Source of the DNA: Clostridia bacterium
GTDB taxonomy: Bacteria; Bacillota; Clostridia; Christensenellales; CAG-138
NCBI GenBank assembly: GCA_030530185.1
Contig: JAUMVL010000094.1
Span: 1,586-6,591, forward strand
Reading direction: 5' to 3'
DNA length: 5,006 bases
Shown: one piece after another, positions 1 through 5,006 of the stretch
Numbering within the stretch: position 1 is the first letter of the stretch
Layout of the letters: each line of letters starts with the position of its first letter
The notes under the pieces: generated by a model
Database searches by the model: none
What the model was told of the DNA's origin: nothing
The model's input: the letters and a program-made list of their open reading frames with translations, nothing else
Translations under genes and position numbers: made by a program

Positions 1-333
1 CGCGCCGCCGCCGAATCCGCCGCCGAAAATCGTGCTGAAGATGTCGCCGAAGCCAAAGTCCTCTGCACCGGTGAACGGATTCCCTGCGCCGCCGCCCATG
101 GAAGGATCAAACGCCGCATGTCCGAACTGATCGTACTTGGCACGTTTATCGGCGTCCGAAAGCACTTCGTATGCCTCATTGAGTTCCTTAAACTCGGCTT
201 CCTTGGCCGCATCGCCGGGATGCAGGTCCGGATGGCAGGTTTTGGCTTTTTTGCGGAACGCACTTTTGATCTCCGCGTCCGACGCATCCTTGCTGACGCC
301 GAGCACCTCGTAATAATCTCTTTTATCCGCCAC
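1..333 (-). CDS. dnaJ: Chaperone protein DnaJ (Hsp40), N-terminal part, truncated by window edge
   Basis: DnaJ is the cytosolic co-chaperone that brings unfolded substrates to DnaK and stimulates its ATPase. The 111 visible codons hold a complete J domain (about residues 4-70) that begins MADKRDYYEVLGVSKDAS. It has the essential HPD motif at residues 34-36, followed by the helix containing FKELNEAYEVLSD and then KYDQFGHAAF. A Gly/Phe-rich segment follows from about residue 76 (GGGAGNPF, FGFGDIF, IFGGGFGGG). The zinc-finger and C-terminal substrate domains lie beyond the window. The start is a GTG at 331-333. It gives the exact family N-terminus, and the only nearby upstream ATG (345-347) is followed at once by a TGA stop. 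A modest GAGG Shine-Dalgarno lies at 340-343, 6 nt from the GTG. It is the last visible gene of the operon, 80 nt after dnaK. One small oddity is KTCHPD where most relatives have an aromatic residue before HPD. The J domain plus the operon position make the identification secure. Confidence 0.97.
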   Translation of the reverse strand, partial: MADKRDYYEVLGVSKDASDAEIKSAFRKKAKTCHPDLHPGDAAKEAEFKELNEAYEVLSDADKRAKYDQFGHAAFDPSMGGGAGNPFTGAEDFGFGDIFSTIFGGGFGGGA

Positions 334-339
334 AATAAA

Positions 340-343
340 CCTC
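340..343 (-). promoter_or_regulatory. Weak ribosome binding site of dnaJ
   Basis: Read on the minus strand the sequence is GTGAGG, 6 nt before the GTG start at 333. Only GAGG matches the anti-Shine-Dalgarno, whereas dnaK and grpE have AGGAGGA and AAGGAGG. It supports the GTG start, and together with that start codon it suggests weaker initiation for dnaJ than for dnaK. Confidence 0.6.
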
Positions 344-347
344 ACAT

Positions 348-410
348 CGGGCGGAGTATACTGCTCCGCCCGTCATCAACGATTGTTGAATTCCCTCTTT
401 GAAGGGATTC
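348..410 (-). other. Cluster of three predicted RNA hairpins in the dnaK-dnaJ spacer
   Basis: Almost the whole 80-nt spacer can fold. In transcript order there are three hairpins. The first (388-410) pairs GAATCCCT with AGGGAATTC, an 8-bp stem with one bulged A and a 6-nt loop. The second (376-389) pairs TCAAC with GTTGA around AATC; its foot overlaps the first stem by 2 nt. The third (348-372) is a perfect 9-bp GC-rich stem, CGGGCGGAG with CTCCGCCCG, around a 7-nt loop. None is followed by a run of T, so they do not look like intrinsic terminators. The third ends 15 nt before the dnaJ start, close to its ribosome binding site. Roles in mRNA processing, dnaK 3'-end protection or lowering dnaJ translation are inference. 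The pairing itself is read directly from the sequence. Confidence 0.6.
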
Positions 411-413
411 TAT

Positions 414-2246
414 TTAGTCCACTACCTCGTAGTCCGCGTCCACGACATCGTCTTTCGGCGGCTGCTGGCCGTTGCTTGCATTGCCGCCCTGCTGACCGCC
501 GGCTTGCTGCTGTTGTGCCTGCTGCTGATAGATCTTACCGAATACCTCGTAGCTGACGTTTGTGCACTTCTCGGTCTCCTCCTTGATCTTCGCGTTGTCG
601 GTGCCCTCGAGTGCCTTCTTCAAGTCTGCAACGGCAGCTTCCACCTTGGACTTGTCTCCTGCGTCGATCTTGTCGCCGAGGTCTCTCAGCGTCTTTTCGG
701 TCGTGTAGACCAACTGATCCGCATGGTTCCGGGATTCTGCAGCGTCCTTGCGTTCCTTATCCTCGTTCGCATACCGCTCGGCTTCCTCGACCGCACGCTT
801 GATCTCGTCTTCATTCAGATTCGTCGAAGCCGTGATCGTAACCTGCTGCTGATTGCCCGTACCGAGATCCTTTGCGGAAACATGAACGATACCGTTTGCA
901 TCGATATCAAAGGTAACTTCAATCTGCGGCACGCCGCGCGGTGCGGGCGCAATGCCGGCCAGCTGGAAGCGACCGAGACTCTTGTTGTACTGAGCCATTT
1001 CACGCTCGCCCTGCAGAACGTGGACTTCAACGCTGGTCTGTCCGTCCGCTGCAGTCGAGAAGATTTGGCTCTTCTTGGTCGGGATCGTCGTGTTGCGATC
1101 GATCAAACGTGTGAACACGCCGCCGACGGTTTCGATACCAAGGGACAACGGGGTTACGTCGAGCAGCAGAATGTCTTTGACTTCGCCACCCAAGACTCCG
1201 CCCTGAATGGCGGCGCCGATTGCAACGCATTCATCGGGATTGATGCCCTTGAACGGTTCCTTGCCGGTCACGTTCTTAACCATCTCCTGAACCGCCGGAA
1301 TACGGGACGAACCACCGACCAGAATGACCTTATTGATGTCGCTGTTGGAAAGGCCGGCATCCTGCATCGCTTTCTGGACGCACACGCGGGTCTTGTCAAC
1401 GAGATCTGCGGTCAGTTCGTTGAACTTCGCACGCGTAATCGTAACGTCGAGGTGCTTCGGGCCGGACGCATCCATCGTAATAAAGGGCAGGTTGACGTTC
1501 GAAGACGTCGTGCCGGACAGCTCGATCTTTGCCTTTTCAGCGGCTTCCTTCAGACGCTGCAGCGCCATCTTATCCTTGCGGAGATCGATGCCGTTCGAGC
1601 GCATGAATTCCGATGCGATGTAATCGATCAGGCGCTGATCGAAGTCATCACCGCCGAGGCGGTTGTTGCCGGCCGTGGCCAGAACTTCGAATACGCCGTC
1701 GCCGATCTCAAGGATCGAGACATCGAATGTGCCGCCGCCGAGGTCGTACACCAGAATCTTTTGGTTGGTCTCTTTATCAAGGCCGTAGGCCAGCGATGCT
1801 GCCGTCGGCTCGTTGATGATACGAAGCACTTCGAGTCCCGCAATGCGGCCCGCGTCCTTCGTTGCCTGACGCTGGCTGTCGGTGAAGTACGCCGGAACCG
1901 TGATAACGGCCTGCGTAACCTTTTCGCCAAGATAGCTTTCCGCATCCGCTTTGAGCTTTTGCAGAATCATGGCCGAAATCTCCTGCGGCGTATAATCCTT
2001 GCCGTCGATCTTCACTTTATAGGAAGAACCCATTTCACGCTTGATCGAGGAGATCGTGCGCTCCGGGTTGGTGATCGCCTGACGCTTTGCAATCGTGCCG
2101 ACGAGACGCTCGTTGTCCTTGAATGCGACAACGGACGGAGTCGTTCTGCCGCCTTCGGAATTCGGGATGACGACCGGATCGCCGCCCTCTAAAACCGCGA
2201 CACAGGAATTGGTGGTACCAAGGTCAATACCGATAATCTTGCTCAT
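414..2246 (-). CDS. dnaK: Molecular chaperone DnaK (Hsp70)
   Basis: DnaK is the central ATP-dependent chaperone of the cytosol. It binds exposed hydrophobic peptides, cycling with DnaJ and GrpE. The complete 610-residue protein has the usual length. The ATPase domain spans about residues 1-357, with the phosphate loop IDLGTTNS (7-14), the catalytic lysine in SIKRE (K69), the second Hsp70 signature VYDLGGGTFDVSIL (166-179), the threonine before GNNRLGGDD (192-200), and the third signature VILVGGSSRIPAVQE (307-321). The hydrophobic linker ILLLD is at 359-363, the beta-sandwich peptide-binding domain runs to about 475, and the helical lid to about 573. A Gln/Gly-rich tail ends in DDVVDADYEVVD. 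The ATPase domain lacks the Gram-negative-type insertion, which supports a Bacillota origin. An AGGAGGA site lies 7 nt upstream of the ATG. Codons 20-610 contain no TTA, CTA or TCA, consistent with strong codon bias in a highly expressed gene. Confidence 0.99.
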   Translation of the reverse strand: MSKIIGIDLGTTNSCVAVLEGGDPVVIPNSEGGRTTPSVVAFKDNERLVGTIAKRQAITNPERTISSIKREMGSSYKVKIDGKDYTPQEISAMILQKLKADAESYLGEKVTQAVITVPAYFTDSQRQATKDAGRIAGLEVLRIINEPTAASLAYGLDKETNQKILVYDLGGGTFDVSILEIGDGVFEVLATAGNNRLGGDDFDQRLIDYIASEFMRSNGIDLRKDKMALQRLKEAAEKAKIELSGTTSSNVNLPFITMDASGPKHLDVTITRAKFNELTADLVDKTRVCVQKAMQDAGLSNSDINKVILVGGSSRIPAVQEMVKNVTGKEPFKGINPDECVAIGAAIQGGVLGGEVKDILLLDVTPLSLGIETVGGVFTRLIDRNTTIPTKKSQIFSTAADGQTSVEVHVLQGEREMAQYNKSLGRFQLAGIAPAPRGVPQIEVTFDIDANGIVHVSAKDLGTGNQQQVTITASTNLNEDEIKRAVEEAERYANEDKERKDAAESRNHADQLVYTTEKTLRDLGDKIDAGDKSKVEAAVADLKKALEGTDNAKIKEETEKCTNVSYEVFGKIYQQQAQQQQAGGQQGGNASNGQQPPKDDVVDADYEVVD

Positions 2247-2253
2247 ACTTGTA

Positions 2254-2260
2254 TCCTCCT
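2254..2260 (-). promoter_or_regulatory. Strong ribosome binding site of dnaK
   Basis: AGGAGGA on the minus strand lies 7 nt before the ATG at 2246. It is a near-perfect complement to the 3' end of 16S rRNA at ideal spacing, and it fixes the dnaK start and fits high-level synthesis. Confidence 0.85.
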
Positions 2261-2294
2261 GAAAATCTTCTGATTCTATTTGTGTTATGATATG

Positions 2295-2321
2295 TCAAAC
2301 GCTCGCTTTTGAGCCGTTCGA
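2295..2321 (-). other. Predicted RNA hairpin between grpE and dnaK
   Basis: Starting 7 nt after the grpE stop, the transcript can form TCGAACGGCTC / GAGCGTTTGA around the loop AAAAGC. This is a 10-bp stem with one bulged G and one G-U pair. No T-run follows (the next bases are CATATCATAAC), so it is not an intrinsic terminator. It ends 49 nt before the dnaK ATG and should not block the dnaK ribosome binding site. A role in mRNA processing or stability is possible but inferred. The 82-nt spacer is otherwise AT-rich and carries no gene. Confidence 0.5.
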
Positions 2322-2328
2322 TTCGTTT

Positions 2329-2868
2329 TTATTCAGACACTTTGACCATGCTGTGCCGCACGATCTTGTCCTTCACACGGTATCCTTTTTGAAATACCGC
2401 TATGATTTTGCCTTTTTCGACGCCCTCGACAGCCTCGGCCATCACCGCATTGTGGAGATTCGGATCGAAATCGCCGTCCGTTTCGACTTCGCAAAGCCCC
2501 TGTTTCTGCAAAGTCTCGGTCAGCTTTCGATGGACCAGCTTTACGCCTTCCGCCCACGCTTCGTCCTTGGATTCCGCCTCTGCAACGCGGTCGAAATCAT
2601 CGAGGATCGGAAGCAGCGACGTGATCACATCACGCTTGCCTTCTTCATAGCTGTCGGCGCGAACCGATGCATTTCTGCGGCGGAAGTTGTCAAAATCCGC
2701 TTGGTTCCGCTGCAGCAGGTTCACGGTTTCGTCGAGCTGTTTTTGGAGCGCTTCCACATGCGCCCGTACCTCGTCCATTTCCTCCTGTGTGAGCGTACAT
2801 CCCTGCTGTTCGTCGGTCACAGGCGTTTCCTGGACTTCGGGGTCTTTGCCGTTCTTTTTCTTGGACAT
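2329..2868 (-). CDS. grpE: Nucleotide exchange factor GrpE
   Basis: GrpE dimers open the DnaK nucleotide cleft to release ADP and so reset the chaperone cycle; in some bacteria it also acts as a thermosensor. The complete 179-residue protein is normal in length. It has a short charged N-terminal tail (about 1-25), a long coiled-coil helix (about 27-80) containing the family motif QADFDNFRRRN (56-66), the four-helix-bundle motif LLPILDDFDRV (85-95), and the C-terminal beta domain. The beta domain carries the GrpE signature FDPNLHNAVM (134-143), KGKIIAVFQKGYR (152-164) and a closing region IVRHSMVKV. The ATG at 2868 follows the hrcA stop by 1 nt, and its AAGGAGG site lies inside the last hrcA codons, so translation is probably coupled. 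It is the second gene of the HrcA-controlled operon, and dnaK follows 82 nt later. Confidence 0.98.
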   Translation of the reverse strand: MSKKKNGKDPEVQETPVTDEQQGCTLTQEEMDEVRAHVEALQKQLDETVNLLQRNQADFDNFRRRNASVRADSYEEGKRDVITSLLPILDDFDRVAEAESKDEAWAEGVKLVHRKLTETLQKQGLCEVETDGDFDPNLHNAVMAEAVEGVEKGKIIAVFQKGYRVKDKIVRHSMVKVSE

Positions 2869-2869
2869 G

Positions 2870-3907
2870 TCAGTCCTCCTTCAAAAATGTTTGTAAAATC
2901 GACGCCAGATTCTGCTGCACACCCTGCAGCACATTGATAACGCGATTGTAATCCATGCGGGTCGGGCCGATGATGCCGAACGTCCCGAACGGCGCATCGT
3001 TGACGCGGTAGGTCGCTGTGACCACGCTGCAATCCTGCAATCCCTCCTGCTCGTTCTCGCTGCCGATCGTGATCGTGAACTCCATGGTTGACGCTTTCTT
3101 CAACATTTGATAAATCGCATCGCGCTGTTCGACCGTTGCAAGGAACGTCTTGGCCTTGTTGACATCGTTGTATTCCGGATAGCGCAGCATATTGCGCGCG
3201 CCGGATAACTCGACCATGCTCGTTCCCGACTGAGAACTTTCATCCACACGGGCAAGCAGCGTTTTGAGAAAATCGCCTCTGAGATGCAGTTCCCGTGCAA
3301 TCTCGTCGGTCAGCCGTTCCGCAACCGTTGTCATCCTGCAGTTGTAGCAGCGCTGCGTGATTGTCCGCGACAGGTTTTCGAGTTCATCCGGCGTCATATC
3401 CGCCGGAATGTCGATCACCGCGTCCCGCGCTACGCCGGCATCCGTCACAACGACGGCAAGAGCTTTGCCCTCGGAAAGCGGAACAAGCTGCAAATGCCGT
3501 AAACGATTCACCGCCATATCCGGCATCATAACCACCGCCGTGTAATGCGTGATCTCGCTGAGCGCCTGTGCCGTTGAACGCAGCACCGATTCAATGCCGT
3601 CAATCCGATTGCGATAATAGCTGTTCAGCAACTTCTTTTCGTTGTTGTCCAGCTCTGCGCGTTTGAGCATCTGATCGACGTACAGTCGATACGCTTTGTC
3701 GGACGGGATCCGCCCCGCCGAAGTGTGCGGCTGCGCAAGGTATCCGAGCGCTTCCAAATCCGCCATTTCGTTACGGATTGTCGCGGGTGACCAGTTGAGC
3801 TCCGCGCTCTGGCGGATGGCCTTGGAGCCGACCGGCGCGGCGGAGAGAATATACTCGTCGATGATGGCGCGCAGGATCTGAAATTTTCGTTGATCCAGTT
3901 CCATCAT
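2870..3907 (-). CDS. hrcA: Heat-inducible transcription repressor HrcA
   Basis: HrcA is a dimeric DNA-binding repressor of class I heat-shock genes. It binds the CIRCE inverted repeat and, in studied bacteria, needs the GroEL chaperonin to stay active. The complete 345-residue protein matches family length. It has an N-terminal winged-helix DNA-binding domain (about 1-80) with APVGSKAI (24-31) and the highly conserved PATIRNEMADLEALGYL (41-57) and HTSAGRIPSDKAYRLYVD (61-78). The GAF-like core and inserted dimerisation region follow, then the C-terminal hallmark IGPTRMDYNRVINVL (313-327). There are two adjacent ATGs, at 3907 and 3904. The AAAGGAGA site at 3911-3918 places AGGAG 4 nt from the first and 7 nt from the second, so MELDQRKF from 3904 is an equally good or better start. 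A perfect CIRCE lies about 30 nt upstream, so the gene is almost certainly autoregulated. Confidence 0.98.
   Translation of the reverse strand: MMELDQRKFQILRAIIDEYILSAAPVGSKAIRQSAELNWSPATIRNEMADLEALGYLAQPHTSAGRIPSDKAYRLYVDQMLKRAELDNNEKKLLNSYYRNRIDGIESVLRSTAQALSEITHYTAVVMMPDMAVNRLRHLQLVPLSEGKALAVVVTDAGVARDAVIDIPADMTPDELENLSRTITQRCYNCRMTTVAERLTDEIARELHLRGDFLKTLLARVDESSQSGTSMVELSGARNMLRYPEYNDVNKAKTFLATVEQRDAIYQMLKKASTMEFTITIGSENEQEGLQDCSVVTATYRVNDAPFGTFGIIGPTRMDYNRVINVLQGVQQNLASILQTFLKED
2875..2881 (-). promoter_or_regulatory. grpE ribosome binding site inside the hrcA 3' end
   Basis: AAGGAGG on the minus strand encodes part of the last three hrcA residues (Lys-Glu-Asp) and lies 6 nt before the grpE ATG at 2868. 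The hrcA TGA and grpE ATG are one base apart. The arrangement suggests that ribosomes finishing hrcA help start grpE. Confidence 0.85.
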
Positions 3908-3910
3908 ATC

Positions 3911-3918
3911 TCTCCTTT
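3911..3918 (-). promoter_or_regulatory. Ribosome binding site of hrcA
   Basis: The minus strand reads AAAGGAGA. Its AGGAG core (3912-3916) is 4 nt from the ATG at 3907 and 7 nt from the in-frame ATG at 3904. The spacing slightly favours the second ATG as the main start; the two proteins differ by one methionine. Confidence 0.75.
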
Positions 3919-3937
3919 CCGCATAGGGCCTTTGAAT

Positions 3938-3964
3938 TTAGCACTCTTTTTATTCGAGTGCTAA
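3938..3964 (-). promoter_or_regulatory. CIRCE operator (HrcA binding site)
   Basis: The sequence is TTAGCACTC, a 9-bp spacer, then GAGTGCTAA. It matches the established CIRCE consensus at all 18 arm positions with the canonical 9-bp spacing. It starts about 5 nt downstream of the predicted transcription start and ends 30 nt before hrcA, the classical position in Bacillota dnaK and groE operons. HrcA bound here would block transcription of hrcA-grpE-dnaK-dnaJ. The repeat would also form a stem near the 5' end of the mRNA, which is known to affect transcript stability in other species. Confidence 0.98.
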
Positions 3965-3975
3965 TCATCGTGATA

Positions 3976-4004
3976 AATGTACCACGATTGGAAAGAACTG
4001 TCAA
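3976..4004 (-). promoter_or_regulatory. Predicted sigma-A-type promoter of the hrcA-dnaK operon
   Basis: On the minus strand a perfect -35 TTGACA (3999-4004) is followed by a 17-bp spacer and a -10 TACATT (3976-3981). The -10 has 4 of 6 consensus bases and is preceded by TGG, giving an extended -10 (TGnTACATT). Transcription should begin near 3969, placing CIRCE at about +6 to +32 and leaving a leader of about 62 nt before hrcA. This geometry is the one expected for HrcA repression, which strengthens the call. The start site is predicted, not measured. Confidence 0.85.
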
Positions 4005-4105
4005 GCAAACAAAACGGCGGGAATGTGAAATCAAAGTGAACTATGCACAAATTGACGGTTGCCGCTGCATTCTGCCAAAATCGGCAAGGAGCCGCATCGT
4101 GTCGT
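4005..4105. other. hemW-hrcA intergenic stretch without a clear terminator
   Basis: Between the hemW stop and the -35 box I see no gene and no convincing intrinsic terminator for hemW. The best fold on the minus strand is TTGCCG/CGGCAA (4059-4064 with 4082-4087), a 6-bp stem with a 17-nt loop. A competing TGCC/GGCA stem lies partly within it. Neither is followed by a T-run. Some hemW transcripts may therefore read through into hrcA. Confidence 0.4.
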
Positions 4106-5006
4106 TTAGGACCGCAGCAGCTCCCAGTAGTTCGGTTCCCGAAAATCAAGCAAAACGCTGTTCAGCAAGTCCAGTCCCCTTGCGTTCAGACGCAGGGCGT
4201 TTGGATCGGATTCATCCCACAGCCCCCGCATACGGTTCTTCTCGATCGCCTCGGGATAGGTTTCAAACAAGCTGCATCCAAAGCGCCGCTCGAACGCTTT
4301 TGTGTCGACGCCTGCAGTTTTCCGCAGTCCGAGCATGACGGATTCGAACATCTGTTCAAACGTATTGACGAAAATGCGCTCAGCTTCGGGAATTCTGCCG
4401 TGTTCGATCGCTTTCAGATACTGCGGAATACTTTCCGTATCCGCAAAGCGATACCACCTGTTTCCCTCCGGCATCGACGAATGGGATGCGACGCCGAAAC
4501 CCAGATACGGTTCGTTATTCCAATAAGTCAGATTGTGTCGGCAGGCAAAACCCGGCTTGGCAAAGTTGGAGATTTCATAGCGTGCATATCCGCGTGAAGC
4601 AAGATACTCCATCCCCGCATCCTGCATATCCGCAACCGTATCCGCATCGGGAAGCTGCTCCCGCCCGTGCATGACATCGCCGTACAGAGGCGTACCCTCC
4701 TCTAAAATCAACGAGTAGGCCGAGAGATGTTCCGGGCCGAGATTGCAGACCGCTTCGAGCGTTTTCAGATAATCTTCCTGTGTCTGTCCCGGCAGGCCAT
4801 GCATCACATCGACATTGATGTTCCGAAAACCCGCGGTGCGTGCAAAGGAATAAGTATTCAGAAAATCTGCATAGAAATGCACTCTGCCGATCCGTTGTAA
4901 AATGGCGTCGTCCGCAGTCTGCAGCCCGATTGAAAGGCGGTTGAAGCCCGCACAACGCAGGGTTTTCAGCGCTTCTTGGGACGTAGTTTTGGGATTGCAC
5001 TCGATG
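4106..5006 (-). CDS. hemW: Heme chaperone HemW (radical SAM, HemN-like), 5' end outside window
   Basis: HemW is a radical-SAM-family protein related to the oxygen-independent coproporphyrinogen dehydrogenase HemN. Studied HemW proteins bind and deliver heme and lack the dehydrogenase activity. The visible 299 residues enter the radical-SAM barrel at IECNPKTTSQEALKTL and continue through AGFNRLSIGLQTADD, RIGRVH, and NINVDVMHGLPGQTQEDY (visible residues about 62-79). The HemW/HemN block YEISNFAKPG (143-152), HNLTYW (157-162) and YLGFGVASHS follows. The C-terminal HemN_C-type domain has MLGLRKTAGVDTKAFERRFG and LRLNARGLDLLNSVLLDF. Roughly the first 80 residues, including the CxxxCxxC iron-sulfur cluster motif, are off the window, so that motif cannot be checked. 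A GTG at 4882 could look like a start, but the frame and the family similarity continue upstream to the window edge. The gene commonly precedes hrcA in Bacillota. Many databases label such proteins as coproporphyrinogen III oxidase; the conserved context favours HemW. Confidence 0.93.
   Translation of the reverse strand, partial: IECNPKTTSQEALKTLRCAGFNRLSIGLQTADDAILQRIGRVHFYADFLNTYSFARTAGFRNINVDVMHGLPGQTQEDYLKTLEAVCNLGPEHLSAYSLILEEGTPLYGDVMHGREQLPDADTVADMQDAGMEYLASRGYARYEISNFAKPGFACRHNLTYWNNEPYLGFGVASHSSMPEGNRWYRFADTESIPQYLKAIEHGRIPEAERIFVNTFEQMFESVMLGLRKTAGVDTKAFERRFGCSLFETYPEAIEKNRMRGLWDESDPNALRLNARGLDLLNSVLLDFREPNYWELLRS

Noticed and set aside
348..372. Intrinsic terminator between dnaK and dnaJ
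   Set aside because: The stem is strong, but it is followed by ATGTGAGG rather than a T-run, and dnaJ follows directly as part of the operon.
118..402. 94-codon plus-strand open frame opposite dnaJ
   Set aside because: It is antisense to the clear J domain of dnaJ and has no recognisable motif.
399..2192. 597-codon plus-strand open frame as a real protein gene
   Set aside because: It is the exact complementary frame of dnaK, starts with TTG without a good ribosome binding site, and its openness is explained by missing TTA/CTA/TCA codons in dnaK. Its translation resembles no family I recognise.
2273..2298. Internal promoter before dnaK (TTGACA and TAGAAT)
   Set aside because: The 14-bp spacer is too short for a normal sigma-A promoter, and no hexamer close to TATAAT lies at 16-18 bp. 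Kept only as a possibility in the hairpin finding.
2287..2937. 216-codon plus-strand open frame opposite grpE
   Set aside because: It lies in the complementary frame of grpE and runs into the end of hrcA. It is a shadow of grpE codon use, with no recognisable protein family.
4059..4087. Intrinsic terminator of hemW
   Set aside because: The stem is only 6 bp with a 17-nt loop and has no T-run after it.
4106..4882. hemW as a complete 258-residue gene starting at GTG 4882
   Set aside because: The same frame continues upstream without a stop to the window edge and encodes conserved HemW segments (IECNP, NRLSIGLQ), so the GTG is an internal valine.
1..5006. Mobile elements, CRISPR arrays, tRNA or rRNA genes, or a novel accessory system
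   Set aside because: Nearly all of the sequence is accounted for by conserved housekeeping genes in their usual order. I saw no arrays of repeats, transposase motifs, cloverleaf structures or unknown genes.

Overview
The window holds a classical heat-shock chaperone operon, with every gene on the minus strand, so transcription runs from high to low coordinates. In transcription order it contains the 3' part of hemW, a CIRCE-controlled promoter, hrcA, grpE, dnaK and the first 111 codons of dnaJ. The order hemW-hrcA-grpE-dnaK-dnaJ is typical of Bacillota (Firmicutes). The DnaK also lacks the extra segment in the first quarter of the ATPase domain that marks Gram-negative homologues. Base composition looks slightly above 50% GC, Shine-Dalgarno sites are strong AGGAGG types, and the proteins look clostridial. 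I suspect a gut-type Clostridia member (Oscillospirales/Ruminococcaceae-like), but this placement is inference and no species can be named.

Layout: positions 4106-5006 encode the C-terminal roughly four-fifths of the heme chaperone HemW, whose N-terminus lies outside the window. Positions 3908-4105 form an intergenic region with a sigma-A-type promoter (TTGACA, 17-bp spacer, extended -10 TGGTACATT) and a perfect CIRCE operator at 3938-3964 just downstream of the predicted transcription start. hrcA (2870-3907) and grpE (2329-2868) are separated by 1 nt and look translationally coupled. dnaK (414-2246) follows after 82 nt, and dnaJ starts at a GTG codon (333) after 80 nt. Both longer gaps contain RNA hairpins without U-tracts, which suggests mRNA processing, stabilisation or tuning rather than termination.

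How the genes work together: HrcA represses its own operon by binding CIRCE. Heat or unfolded protein removes active HrcA and releases transcription of grpE, dnaK and dnaJ. DnaK is the ATP-driven chaperone, DnaJ delivers substrate and stimulates ATP hydrolysis, and GrpE exchanges nucleotide. HemW is a conserved neighbour but not a chaperone partner.

I found no new biological system. The most interesting features are the densely structured dnaK-dnaJ spacer, the single hairpin between grpE and dnaK, and a 597-codon open frame antisense to dnaK that codon bias explains.
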